Source: Magnetospirillum sp.
GTDB lineage: Bacteria > Pseudomonadota > Alphaproteobacteria > Rhodospirillales > Magnetospirillaceae
Direction: 5' to 3'
NCBI GenBank assembly: GCA_020217035.1
Contig: JAIWOG010000014.1
Coordinates: 1 to 10,000 of the forward strand
Length of the DNA: 10,000 bases
In this document: one piece after another, positions 1-6,627 of the stretch
How positions within the stretch are numbered: the stretch's first letter is position 1
Layout of the letters: each line of letters starts with the position of its first letter
Program-made: the position numbers and the translations under genes
Notes under the pieces: model-generated
What the model saw: the letters and a program-made list of their open reading frames with translations, nothing else
Told to the model about the DNA's origin: nothing
Databases searched by the model: none

Positions 1-154
1 GGCCCGCGCCATCGACAATTTGCGGGCCCAGGTCAACACCTTGGTGGAACGGGTCCAGGAACTGGAAGCCGAACGCGCCCATCATCATCAGCCCATCCGC
101 CATCCGGCCAATGTCGTCGTCCTGGGGGACGACGACCGCAACCAGGCGGTTTAA
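1..154 (+). CDS. cysE: C-terminal tail of probable serine O-acetyltransferase (partial, 5' end outside window)
   Basis: An open frame entering the window reads 50 codons (first full codon at 2) to a TAA at 152-154. The visible tail begins ARAIDNLRAQVNTLVERVQ, continues as a heptad-like helix (LVERVQELEAE), and ends in a His-rich stretch (HHHQPIRH) and an acidic end. In many bacterial CysE proteins the left-handed beta-helix is followed by a 'DPVxxAI' segment and a coiled-coil tail of this kind, and cysE is often found next to iscR and cysteine desulfurase genes in alphaproteobacteria. CysE acetylates serine with acetyl-CoA, the first step of cysteine synthesis, so it would feed the desulfurases downstream. 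The catalytic domain lies outside the window, so the name rests on tail style and context only. A different protein with a coiled-coil C-terminus is possible. Confidence 0.5.
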   Translation, partial: ARAIDNLRAQVNTLVERVQELEAERAHHHQPIRHPANVVVLGDDDRNQAV

Positions 155-168
155 GAAAAAGGCCAATC

Positions 169-186
169 ATCGGACTGGGGTCCGAT
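169..186 (+). promoter_or_regulatory. Perfect inverted repeat just upstream of iscR
   Basis: ATCGGAC (169-175), spacer TGGG (176-179) and GTCCGAT (180-186) form a perfect 7-bp dyad. It lies in the 50-nt gap between the upstream stop codon and the iscR start, 5 nt before the iscR Shine-Dalgarno. As RNA it could be a hairpin near the ribosome site. As DNA it could be an operator for the autoregulated operon. There is no T-run after it, so it is a poor intrinsic terminator. It does not fit the E. coli IscR type 1 or type 2 consensus by eye. The structure is certain; its function is a guess. Confidence 0.45.
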
Positions 187-204
187 CGTTCAGGAGAGAC
201 AGCA

Positions 205-669
205 GTGAAACTCAGCACCAAAGGTCGTTACGCCGTGATGGCCATGGTCGACCTGACCAGCCATTCCCATGGCAACCCGGTTGCCTTGGCCGACATCGCC
301 GAGCGCCAGGAAATCTCGCTGTCCTATCTGGAGCAGCTGTTCGGCAAGCTTCGGAAGGGCGGGCTGGTGAAAAGCGTGCGCGGCCCCGGCGGCGGCTATC
401 TGCTGTCGCGTCCGGCGGCGCAGATGCGCATTTCCGACATCATCCTGGCGGTGGACGAACCGATTCAGACCACCCGGTGCTCGCCCGGGTCGCCGGCCGG
501 CTGCCACCACAACAAGGGCCGCTGCCTGACCCACGACCTGTGGGAAGAACTGGGCAACCAGATCTATCTGTACCTGTCCGCGGTATCGCTGGCCGATGTG
601 TGCGAACGCCGCATCCTGGGCAGCTCGGGCATGTTTCACGGCAATTCCGGCACCGTCGCCGCCCAGTAA
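205..669 (+). CDS. iscR: Rrf2-family Fe-S cluster-sensing regulator IscR
   Basis: The 154-aa protein matches the usual IscR size and starts MKLSTKGRYAVMAM, the typical IscR N-terminus. A winged helix-turn-helix occupies about residues 1-70, with VALADIAERQEISLSYLEQL as the recognition part and the wing at VRGPGGGYLLSR (58-69). Cluster ligands are C92, C100, C107 and H110 (C-x7-C-x6-CLTH), then DLW as in E. coli. In the family, [2Fe-2S]-IscR represses the isc operon and the apo form regulates other genes, so iscR at the head of the operon implies autoregulation of cluster assembly. The start is GTG at 205, with AGGAGA at 192-197 and 7-nt spacing. The Cys spacing is wider than E. coli C-x5-C-x5-C by two and one residues. 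The identification is firm from motifs and neighbours. Confidence 0.95.
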   Translation: MKLSTKGRYAVMAMVDLTSHSHGNPVALADIAERQEISLSYLEQLFGKLRKGGLVKSVRGPGGGYLLSRPAAQMRISDIILAVDEPIQTTRCSPGSPAGCHHNKGRCLTHDLWEELGNQIYLYLSAVSLADVCERRILGSSGMFHGNSGTVAAQ

Positions 670-689
670 GCGGCGCGATGCGGACTAAT

Positions 690-696
690 AAGGAGG
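690..696 (+). promoter_or_regulatory. Shine-Dalgarno that decides the start of the first desulfurase gene
   Basis: AAGGAGG at 690-696 is a strong ribosome site. A TTG at 698 in the same frame would sit only 1 nt behind it, which is too close. The GTG at 707 lies 10 nt downstream and the GTG at 713 lies 16 nt downstream. The GTG at 707 is therefore the best start, giving a protein that begins [12 protein letters not shown], as usual for the family. Confidence 0.65.
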
Positions 697-706
697 CTTG
701 GCTTCG

Positions 707-1834
707 GTGAGCGTGTCGGTTTACCTCGATCACAACGCCGGCGCTCCGGCGCGGCCCGAGGTCATCGACGCCATGGTCGAGACCCTGTCCGCCGCCGGCA
801 ACCCGTCTTCCGTCCATGATTTCGGCCGCCGTGCCCGCGCCCGCCTGGAGGCGGCGCGGCGCGACGTCGCGGCCGCCATCGGGGCCGATCCTTCGGGTGT
901 GGTCTTCACCTCGGGCGGCACCGAGGCCAACGCCCTGGCGCTTCGTGGGACCGGGCGTCGGGTTCTGGTGTCGGACATCGAACACGCCTCGGTGCGGCAA
1001 TGCGGAGAGGCCCAGATCGTTCCGGTCGGGGCCGACGGCGTCGTCGATCTGGAAGGGTTGGGTCGCCTGCTGGCCGCCGATCCCAAGCCGGCCCTGGTGT
1101 CGGTGATGTTGGCCAACAACGAAACCGGCATCATCCAGCCGGTGACCGACGTGGTCCGTCTGGCCCGCGCCCACGGCGCCCTGGTCCATTGCGACGCCGC
1201 CCAGGGTTTGGGGCGTATGCCTGTTTTTTTGTCGGACCTTGATGTCGACTTCCTGACATTGAGCGCACACAAAATGGGCGGGCCGTCGGGAATTGGTTGT
1301 TTAGTGTTGTCTAACAGCGACATTTCCTTGGCACCCATCTTGCTTGGTGGTGGTCAGGAGAAAAGTCGTCGAGCGGGAACTGAAAATCTTGCCGGCATCG
1401 TCGGCTTCGCCACCGCCGCCAGGTTGGCGGCGGCGGAAGCCAAGGGGGGCGATGCCCCGGCAAGGATGAGGACGCTGCGGGACGCCCTGGAAGCCCAAGC
1501 GGTGGAAAAGGTGCCCGAAGCAAGGATCGTGGGCGGGTCGTCGCCCCGGCTGTGCAACACCTCGTGCCTGATCTTGCCGGATGTCGCCGCGCAAGTTCAG
1601 GTGATGGCCTTGGATTTGGCCGGGGTGATGGTCAGCGCGGGTTCGGCCTGTTCATCGGGTAAGGTGGCTTCCAGCCATGTGCTGGCGGCCATGGGTTTGG
1701 GGCCGGGTCTGGCCGATTGCGCCATTCGCATCAGCCTGGGGCCGGACAGCCAAGCCCAAGATGTCGATGCCTTCCTGTCCGCCTGGAGCGACTTGGCCCG
1801 GCGGAAAGGAAAAACAGTCAAGGACGCGGCCTAG
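707..1834 (+). CDS. IscS/NifS-like cysteine desulfurase (first of two in tandem)
   Basis: This 375-aa class V aminotransferase-fold, PLP-dependent enzyme removes sulfur from L-cysteine as a protein-bound persulfide, releasing alanine. Visible motifs are YLDHNAGAP at the N-terminus, [12 protein letters not shown]93 in IEHAS (stacks on PLP), CDAAQ with D163 and Q166, the PLP lysine K189 in [17 protein letters not shown], and the sulfur-carrying C315 in [16 protein letters not shown]. All key residues are present, so it should be active. The 'SACSSGK' loop resembles the desulfurase usually placed between iscR and sufB in alphaproteobacterial suf operons, and the protein lacks the IscS-type C-terminal 'SPLW...GVDLKSI' tail. 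It is probably a distinct paralogue, perhaps serving another sulfur acceptor; this is inference. A T-rich, lower-GC stretch at about 1222-1385 covers the PLP lysine region. The gene ends 26 nt before iscS. GTG 707 was chosen over TTG 698 on ribosome-site spacing. Confidence 0.9.
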   Translation: MSVSVYLDHNAGAPARPEVIDAMVETLSAAGNPSSVHDFGRRARARLEAARRDVAAAIGADPSGVVFTSGGTEANALALRGTGRRVLVSDIEHASVRQCGEAQIVPVGADGVVDLEGLGRLLAADPKPALVSVMLANNETGIIQPVTDVVRLARAHGALVHCDAAQGLGRMPVFLSDLDVDFLTLSAHKMGGPSGIGCLVLSNSDISLAPILLGGGQEKSRRAGTENLAGIVGFATAARLAAAEAKGGDAPARMRTLRDALEAQAVEKVPEARIVGGSSPRLCNTSCLILPDVAAQVQVMALDLAGVMVSAGSACSSGKVASSHVLAAMGLGPGLADCAIRISLGPDSQAQDVDAFLSAWSDLARRKGKTVKDAA

Positions 1835-1860
1835 GCCGCCAAGCGAAAGGACCTGAAGCG

Positions 1861-3099
1861 ATGACCATCCCCTCCATCGGCCGACGCCCGGGACAGCCGA
1901 TCTATCTCGACTATCAGGCCACCACGCCGTGCGACCCGCGCGTGGTCGAGAAGATGCTGCCGTATTTCACCGAGAAGTTCGGCAACCCGCATTCGCGCAA
2001 CCATCCCTATGGTTGGGAAGCGGAAGAAGCGGTGGAGCAGGCCCGCGAGCAGGTGGCCGCCATCATCGGCGCCGATGCCAAGGAAATCATCTTCACCTCG
2101 GGCGCCACCGAGTCCAACAACCTGGCCATCAAGGGCGTCGCCCAGTTCTACAAGGACAAGAAGGACCACATCGTCACCGTGGTCACCGAGCATAAATGCG
2201 TGCTCGATACCTGCCGCCACCTGGAACAGGAAGGCTTCAAGGTCACCTATCTGCCGGTCCAGACCAACGGCCTGATCGACTTGACCGAACTCGAGGCCGC
2301 CATCACCGACAAGACCGCCATCGTCTCGGTGATGGGGGTGAACAACGAAATCGGCGTCATCCAGCCGCTGGCCGAGATCGGCGCGTTGTGCCGCAAGAAG
2401 GGGGCCTTCTTCCATACCGATTGCGCCCAGGCGGTGGGCAAGATCGAGTTGGACGTGAACGCCATGAACATCGACCTGATGTCCATTTCCGGCCACAAGA
2501 TCTATGGCCCCAAGGGCATTGGCGCCCTTTACGTGCGCCGCCGTCCCCGCGTGCGCATCGTCCCCATGATCAATGGCGGCGGGCAGGAACGCGGCATGCG
2601 GTCGGGCACCCTGGCGACGCCGTTGTGCGTGGGCCTGGGCGAAGCCTGCGCCATCGCCCAAGCCGAGATGGGCGCCGAGGCCGAGCGTCTGCGGGCCATG
2701 CGCGACCGTCTGTTGGGCGGCCTGAAGCAGCGCCTGCCGGAAATCTACGTCAACGGCGACCTGGACAACCGTGTCGCCGGCAACATCAACATTTCCTTCG
2801 CCTTCGTCGAAGGCGAGGGGCTGATGATGGGGGTCAAGGATCTGGCGGTGTCGTCGGGCTCGGCCTGTACCTCGGCGTCCTTGGAGCCGTCCTACGTGCT
2901 GCGGGCCCTGGGTCTGGACGCCGAAATGGCCCATACCAGCTTGCGCTTCGGCATCGGCCGCTTCACCACCCAGGAAGACATCGACTACGCCATCGACCAC
3001 ACGGTCAAGGCGGTCGAGCATCTGCGCTCGCTGTCGCCGTTGTGGGACATGCACCTGGAAGGCGTCGACCTGAAATCCATTCAGTGGGCGGAACACTGA
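1861..3099 (+). CDS. iscS: Cysteine desulfurase IscS
   Basis: The 412-aa protein closely matches E. coli IscS in layout. It supplies persulfide sulfur to IscU and to tRNA thiolation and other acceptors. Visible motifs: [14 protein letters not shown] near the N-terminus, [18 protein letters not shown]111 in TEHKCVLD, the PLP lysine K213 in [22 protein letters not shown], and the sulfur carrier C336 in [20 protein letters not shown]. The C-terminus [18 protein letters not shown] is the hallmark of housekeeping IscS, where the tail contacts IscU. ATG 1861 has AAAGGA at 1846-1851 (9-nt spacing). The frame is open further upstream, but that part lies inside the preceding gene and shows no family similarity. 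IscS sits between the paralogous desulfurase and iscU in one transcription unit. Confidence 0.97.
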   Translation: MTIPSIGRRPGQPIYLDYQATTPCDPRVVEKMLPYFTEKFGNPHSRNHPYGWEAEEAVEQAREQVAAIIGADAKEIIFTSGATESNNLAIKGVAQFYKDKKDHIVTVVTEHKCVLDTCRHLEQEGFKVTYLPVQTNGLIDLTELEAAITDKTAIVSVMGVNNEIGVIQPLAEIGALCRKKGAFFHTDCAQAVGKIELDVNAMNIDLMSISGHKIYGPKGIGALYVRRRPRVRIVPMINGGGQERGMRSGTLATPLCVGLGEACAIAQAEMGAEAERLRAMRDRLLGGLKQRLPEIYVNGDLDNRVAGNINISFAFVEGEGLMMGVKDLAVSSGSACTSASLEPSYVLRALGLDAEMAHTSLRFGIGRFTTQEDIDYAIDHTVKAVEHLRSLSPLWDMHLEGVDLKSIQWAEH

Positions 3100-3132
3100 T
3101 CCGTCCCCATATGTAAGTTATCGACATGATCA

Positions 3133-3150
3133 GGGCCGTCCCCTCGGCCC
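3133..3150 (+). promoter_or_regulatory. Small hairpin in the iscS-iscU spacer
   Basis: GGGCCG (3133-3138), a 6-nt loop and CGGCCC (3145-3150) can form a 6-bp GC-only stem. It sits in the 68-nt gap between iscS and iscU, 7 nt before the iscU ribosome site GGAGG (3158-3162). It could stabilise or separate parts of the operon mRNA. The base pairing is seen; the role is inferred. Confidence 0.35.
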
Positions 3151-3167
3151 GGAAATCGGAGGATCAC

Positions 3168-3575
3168 ATGGCTTATAGCGACAAGGTCGTCGACCATTAC
3201 GAACACCCGCGCAACGTCGGTTCGCTGGACAAGGATTCCACCGATGTCGGCACTGGCCTGGTGGGCGCTCCGGCCTGCGGCGACGTCATGAAGTTGCAGA
3301 TCAAGGTCAGCCCGGAAGGCATCATCGAGGACGCCAAGTTCAAGACCTTCGGCTGCGGTTCGGCCATCGCCTCGTCTTCGCTGGTCACCGAATGGGTGAA
3401 GGGCAAGACGCTCGACGAAGCCGCCGCCATCAAGAACACCGACATCGCCAACGAACTGGCGTTGCCGCCGGTCAAGATCCACTGTTCGGTGCTGGCCGAG
3501 GATGCTATCAAGGCCGCCATCAAGGATTACAAGTCCAAGACCGGTCTTGTCGAAGACGAGAAGGCGGCCGGCTAG
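3168..3575 (+). CDS. iscU: Fe-S cluster assembly scaffold IscU
   Basis: The 135-aa scaffold, on which [2Fe-2S] clusters are built from IscS sulfur, is of normal length. Metal and cluster ligands are C37 and D39 in GAPACGDVMKLQI, C63 in FKTFGCGSAIASSS, and C106 in KIHCSVLAEDAI with H105 beside it. The LPPVK loop (99-103), the binding motif for the chaperone HscA, is intact, consistent with hscBA three genes downstream. ATG 3168 follows GGAGG (3158-3162) by 5 nt and gives MAYSDKVVDHYEHPRNVG, the usual IscU start; an ATG at 3126 in the same frame lacks a ribosome site and family similarity. The last seven codons (EDEKAAG-stop) are repeated immediately downstream; see the repeat entry. Confidence 0.97.
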   Translation: MAYSDKVVDHYEHPRNVGSLDKDSTDVGTGLVGAPACGDVMKLQIKVSPEGIIEDAKFKTFGCGSAIASSSLVTEWVKGKTLDEAAAIKNTDIANELALPPVKIHCSVLAEDAIKAAIKDYKSKTGLVEDEKAAG

Positions 3576-3618
3576 CCGGCCTAGGGTTGAAGACGAGAAG
3601 GCCGCCGGCTGAGCCGGC
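3552..3618 (+). repeat. Imperfect tandem duplication of the iscU 3' end
   Basis: Copy 1 (3552-3580) holds the last seven sense codons and TAG stop of iscU plus five more bases. Copy 2 (3589-3618) lies in the spacer 37 nt downstream. Read from GAA, both copies encode EDEKAAG followed by a stop. Differences are GCG versus GCC (silent) and TAG versus TGAG, so copy 2 ends in TGA. A 13-nt segment (3576-3588) extends from the first stop to copy 2, and copy 2 is in a different frame from iscU. This lengthens the iscU-iscA spacer to 71 nt. A local duplication, or recombination with another iscU, would explain it. Confidence 0.8.
3566..3581 (+). other. 16-bp perfect palindrome over the iscU stop codon
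   Basis: GGCCGGCTAGCCGGCC is a perfect 16-bp palindrome that includes the TAG stop (3573-3575). In RNA it can fold as a 6-bp stem with a CTAG loop. It belongs to the first copy of the duplicated segment and may influence mRNA stability between iscU and iscA. There is no following T-run, so termination is unlikely. Confidence 0.5.
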
Positions 3619-3621
3619 GGC
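3601..3621 (+). other. GC-rich hairpin in the iscU-iscA spacer
   Basis: GCCGCCGGC (3601-3609), loop TGA (3610-3612) and GCCGGCGGC (3613-3621) form a perfect 9-bp stem in the second copy of the duplicated segment. It is the strongest hairpin between iscU and iscA. With no T-run it looks more like an mRNA processing or stabilising element, or a partial attenuator, than a full terminator. The function is inferred. Confidence 0.5.
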
Positions 3622-3646
3622 GTCTATGACGAGAGAGGGATCGCTT

Positions 3647-3985
3647 ATGGAACTCAAGGCTCCCATCAGCATCACCGAAAGCGCGGCGGCGCGGGTGCGG
3701 ACCATGCTGGAAAAGCGTGGCAAGCCATCGGCCGGCATCCGTATCGGCGTGCGTTCCAAGGGTTGTTCCGGCATGCAATACACGCTGGAATACGCCGACG
3801 AGAAGTCGCCCTTCGACGAAGTGGTCGAACAGAACGGCATCACCGTGCTGATCGACCCCAAGGCCGCCATGTTCATCTTCGGCACCGAGATGGATTGGGT
3901 GGAAGAAAAGATGCAGTCGGGCTTCGTCTTCCGCAATCCCAACGAAAAGGGGCGTTGCGGCTGCGGTGAATCCTTCCACGTCTGA
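3647..3985 (+). CDS. iscA: A-type Fe-S carrier protein IscA
   Basis: This 112-aa HesB/IscA-family carrier receives clusters from the scaffold and passes them to apo-proteins. The conserved ligands C40 (SKGCSGMQYTLEY), C104 and C106 (GRCGCGESFHV) are all present in the normal spacing. The fold-defining ITESAAARVRTML and DPKAAMFIFGTEMDWV segments are intact. ATG 3647 is preceded by AGGGA at 3636-3640 (6-nt spacing). An ATG at 3626 in the same frame would add seven residues but lacks a good ribosome site because it abuts the hairpin. The gene lies 12 nt before hscB. IscA rather than SufA or ErpA is chosen mainly from its position in the operon. Confidence 0.93.
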   Translation: MELKAPISITESAAARVRTMLEKRGKPSAGIRIGVRSKGCSGMQYTLEYADEKSPFDEVVEQNGITVLIDPKAAMFIFGTEMDWVEEKMQSGFVFRNPNEKGRCGCGESFHV

Positions 3986-3997
3986 CGAGGTGACAAC

Positions 3998-4651
3998 ATG
4001 CCGGAAGGGGGTGCGATGACCGCCAGCATTGCCACTGCCGCGGCCTCCGTGGTGCCGTGCTGGTCCTGCAAGGGGCCGGTGGCCGCCCGTGCCTTGTTCT
4101 GTTCCGTGTGCGGGGCGGTGCAGGGGCCCGGCGCCATCGACCATTTTTCCCGCCTGGGCCTTCAGCCCACCTTCGACGTCGACCTGGACTTGCTGGAAAA
4201 GCAGTATTTCGGCTTCCAGCGCCGTCTGCATCCCGACCGTTTCGCCGCCAAGTCGCCGAAGGAGCGGGCGTTGTCGCAAAGCCAGGCGACGGCGCTGAAC
4301 GAAGCCTACGAGACGTTGAAGGACCCGCTGAAACGGGCGGCCTATGTGCTGGAATTGAAGGGTCACAAGGTGGACCTGACGGCGTGCGGCACCATCAACG
4401 ACCCGGAATTGCTGATGGAGCAGATGGAAAAGCGCGAGGCCATCGCCGACGCCTCTTCCGTCGACACCATCACCAAGCTGTCGGCCGAGGCCGATTCCGA
4501 GGTCATCGCCTGCCAGTGCCACATCTCGGCCGCCCTCAACGCGGGCGAGATGGGCCAGGCGGTGCACTTGACCATCCGCCTGAAATACCTTGCCAAGCTG
4601 GCCGAGGAGGCCCGCACCAAGAAGACCCGCATGACGCGGGCCATGCGCTGA
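3998..4651 (+). CDS. hscB: J-type co-chaperone HscB with N-terminal tetracysteine knuckle
   Basis: At 217 aa it is longer than E. coli HscB (171 aa) because of an N-terminal extension. HscB brings IscU to HscA and stimulates its ATPase. Residues 47-118 form the J domain, with HPD at 78-80 (RRLHPDRF) and the ALNEAYETLKDPLKRAAYVL helix. Residues after about 130 form the helical IscU-binding domain (DPELLMEQMEKRE). The extension holds C21-x2-C24 (CWSC) and C35-x2-C38 (FCSVC), a likely zinc or metal knuckle followed directly by the J domain. Animal mitochondrial HSCB (DNAJC20) has the same CWxC...FCxxC arrangement, while E. coli HscB lacks it. ATG 3998 has GAGG at 3987-3990 (7-nt spacing). ATG 4016, in frame, is a possible alternative and keeps the knuckle. 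It ends 16 nt before hscA. Confidence 0.95.
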   Translation: MPEGGAMTASIATAAASVVPCWSCKGPVAARALFCSVCGAVQGPGAIDHFSRLGLQPTFDVDLDLLEKQYFGFQRRLHPDRFAAKSPKERALSQSQATALNEAYETLKDPLKRAAYVLELKGHKVDLTACGTINDPELLMEQMEKREAIADASSVDTITKLSAEADSEVIACQCHISAALNAGEMGQAVHLTIRLKYLAKLAEEARTKKTRMTRAMR

Positions 4652-4667
4652 CGAAAGGATTTCCCCC

Positions 4668-6575
4668 ATGAGTGACGACGGCCTCGTCCTGCTGCAACTG
4701 CACGAGCCGGGGGAAACCCCCGTTCCCCATCAAGACGAAGCCGGCCTGGCCGTGGGTATCGATCTGGGCACCACCAATTCGGTGGTGGCCTTTTCCTTCG
4801 ATACCGAGGTCGAGGTCCTGAAGGACGAGAACGGCAAGGCGCTGATCCCGTCGGTGGTCCATTACAAGGATGACGGCTCGGTGGTGGTCGGCCGCGAGGC
4901 CCGCGAAGCCATCCTGGAAAACCCCGACCATGTGGTGTCGTCCATCAAGCGCCTGATGGGGCGCGGCCTGGAAGACGTGAAATCGCTGGCCGGCACCTTG
5001 CCTTATGAAGTCGAGGTTCCGCCGGAAGGCGGCATGGTGCGTCTGCGCGTGGCGGGACGCACCCTGACCCCGGTGGCCATTTCCGCCCACATCCTGATGG
5101 CCATCAAGGACCGCGCCGAACAGGCCATGCTGGGCAAGGCGGTGACGCGGGCCGTCATCACCGTGCCGGCCTATTTCGACGACGCCGCTCGCACCGCCAC
5201 CAAGGACGCCGCCCGTCTGGCCGACATCGAAGTGCTGCGTCTGGTCAACGAACCCACCGCCGCCGCCCTGGCCTATGGGCTGGACAATGCGGTGGAAGGG
5301 CTTTACGCCGTCTACGACCTGGGCGGCGGCACCTTCGACATTTCCATTCTGAAGATGGAAAAGGGCGTCTTCCAGGTCAAGGCCACCGGCGGCGACGCCG
5401 TGTTGGGCGGTGACGACATCGACCACGCGGTGGCCGAGTATTTCCTGGCCCAGCGTCAAGCCGGCGCCGCTATTACCGCCGGCGAGGTCAAGCAGGCGCT
5501 GATGACCGCCCGCGTCGCCAAGGAATGCCTGACCGGCCGCCAATCCGGCGAATGGATGATCGAGCTGGACGGCATCGCCAGCCGCCATTCCCTGACCCGT
5601 GACGAGCTGGAAAAGCTGGCCGCCCCCTTCATCGAGCGCACCATCGAGATTTGCCGCGGCGTGGTGGAAGACGCCGGTATCGACGTCTCCGACATCCAAG
5701 GCGTTGTATTGGTGGGCGGTTCCACCCGCATGCCGCTGGTGCGTAAGCGCGTCGCCGAGTTCTTCGGCCGCGAGCCGCTGTCCGACATCAATCCCGACGA
5801 AGTGGTGGCGGTCGGCGCCGCGCTTCAGGCCGAAGCCTTGACCCGTGGGTCGGACACCTTGCTGCTGGACGTGACGCCGCTGTCGCTCGGCATCGAGACC
5901 ATGGGCGGCATCGTGGAAAAGGTCATCCCGCGCAATACCCCCATTCCGGTGGCCATGGCCCAGGAATTCACCACCTACCAGGACGGCCAGTCGGCCATGT
6001 CCATCCACGTGGTGCAGGGCGAACGCGAGATGGTCGACCAATGCCGGTCGCTGGCCCGCTTCGTGCTTCGCGGCATTCCGCCCATGGCGGCGGGTGCGGC
6101 GCGTATCCGCGTCACTTTCCAGGTGGACGCCGACGGGTTGTTGACGGTCTCGGCCCAGGAAATGACCACCGGCATCGAACAGCACGTGGCGGTCAAGCCA
6201 TCCTATGGCTTGTCCGACGACGAAATGGCCAACATGCTGCGCGATTCCTTGGTTCACGCCAAGGAGGACATGGCCCAGCGCCTGCTTACCGAGGCGGTGG
6301 TGGAAGCCCGTCGTTCAGTGTTGGCTGTAAAATCTGCCCTGGGAGTCGACAGCGACCTCTTGTCTGATGACGAGCGACAGGCTATCGATGCTGCCATCGC
6401 AGCTGTCGAGACGGCATGCGCGGGCACCGACCGCGATTCCGTCAACGCCGCCGTCGAGACTTTGGAGGAATCCACCAAGGGTTTCGCCGAAAAGCGCATG
6501 GACCGGGGTATCCGCCAGGCGCTGGCCGGCGTGTCGGTGGAACGCCTCGACGACGCCCTGGGGGGCGACGCGTAA
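4668..6575 (+). CDS. hscA: Specialised Hsp70 chaperone HscA
   Basis: The 635-aa protein is a full-length HscA, the ATP-driven chaperone that binds the IscU LPPVK loop and promotes cluster transfer. Seen in order: a short N-terminal leader with [15 protein letters not shown], a segment typical of HscA rather than DnaK; the phosphate-1 loop [10 protein letters not shown] (29-38); [28 protein letters not shown]; phosphate-2 [10 protein letters not shown] (from 217); [12 protein letters not shown]; linker LLLD (398-401); the substrate-binding beta domain with [12 protein letters not shown]; and a helical lid to the end. All nucleotide-binding motifs are intact. The ribosome site AAAGGA (4654-4659) is 8 nt before ATG. 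Codon use shifts to less GC-rich choices at about 6310-6420, in the lid. The neighbours hscB and fdx fix the identity. Confidence 0.97.
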   Translation: MSDDGLVLLQLHEPGETPVPHQDEAGLAVGIDLGTTNSVVAFSFDTEVEVLKDENGKALIPSVVHYKDDGSVVVGREAREAILENPDHVVSSIKRLMGRGLEDVKSLAGTLPYEVEVPPEGGMVRLRVAGRTLTPVAISAHILMAIKDRAEQAMLGKAVTRAVITVPAYFDDAARTATKDAARLADIEVLRLVNEPTAAALAYGLDNAVEGLYAVYDLGGGTFDISILKMEKGVFQVKATGGDAVLGGDDIDHAVAEYFLAQRQAGAAITAGEVKQALMTARVAKECLTGRQSGEWMIELDGIASRHSLTRDELEKLAAPFIERTIEICRGVVEDAGIDVSDIQGVVLVGGSTRMPLVRKRVAEFFGREPLSDINPDEVVAVGAALQAEALTRGSDTLLLDVTPLSLGIETMGGIVEKVIPRNTPIPVAMAQEFTTYQDGQSAMSIHVVQGEREMVDQCRSLARFVLRGIPPMAAGAARIRVTFQVDADGLLTVSAQEMTTGIEQHVAVKPSYGLSDDEMANMLRDSLVHAKEDMAQRLLTEAVVEARRSVLAVKSALGVDSDLLSDDERQAIDAAIAAVETACAGTDRDSVNAAVETLEESTKGFAEKRMDRGIRQALAGVSVERLDDALGGDA

Positions 6576-6581
6576 CGACCG

Positions 6582-6602
6582 GGCGCGGCCAAGGGCCGCG
6601 CC
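6582..6602 (+). other. Hairpin in the hscA-fdx spacer
   Basis: GGCGCGGCC (6582-6590), loop AAG (6591-6593) and GGCCGCGCC (6594-6602) form a perfect 9-bp GC-only stem, starting 6 nt after the hscA stop and ending 9 nt before the fdx ribosome site. No T-run follows. It may act in mRNA decay control or partial attenuation between hscA and fdx, or may be a GC-rich chance structure. Confidence 0.45.
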
Positions 6603-6627
6603 GCCCAAGACGAGGAAGGCAGGAAGC

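Noticed and set aside
169..186. Reading the dyad as a classical IscR type 1 or type 2 box
   Set aside because: The half-sites and spacing do not match either E. coli consensus, so it is reported only as an inverted repeat.
111..710. Plus-strand frame overlapping iscR (199 codons)
   Set aside because: It is Arg/Pro-rich and in a different frame from the motif-complete iscR.
1224..1230. T7 run as a frameshift or programmed slippage site
   Set aside because: The reading frame continues through it with intact family motifs on both sides; a frameshift would destroy the enzyme.
1717..1860. In-frame upstream extension of IscS
   Set aside because: It lies within the preceding desulfurase gene, shows no IscS-like sequence, and ATG 1861 has a well-placed ribosome site and the usual family start.
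1831..3096. Long open frame on the minus strand opposite iscS (421 codons)
   Set aside because: It mirrors iscS almost end to end, has His/Asp/Gly-rich shadow composition and no motif.
3126..3167. Upstream ATG for iscU
   Set aside because: It has no ribosome site and would add residues foreign to IscU; ATG 3168 has GGAGG 5 nt upstream.
3581..4669. Minus-strand open frame opposite iscA and hscB (362 codons)
   Set aside because: It crosses two well-supported genes in the opposite direction and has shadow-type composition.
4536..6257. Long open frame on the minus strand opposite hscA (573 codons)
   Set aside because: It is a GC-rich codon-bias shadow of hscA; the translation is His/Gly/Gln-rich low-complexity sequence with no recognisable domain.
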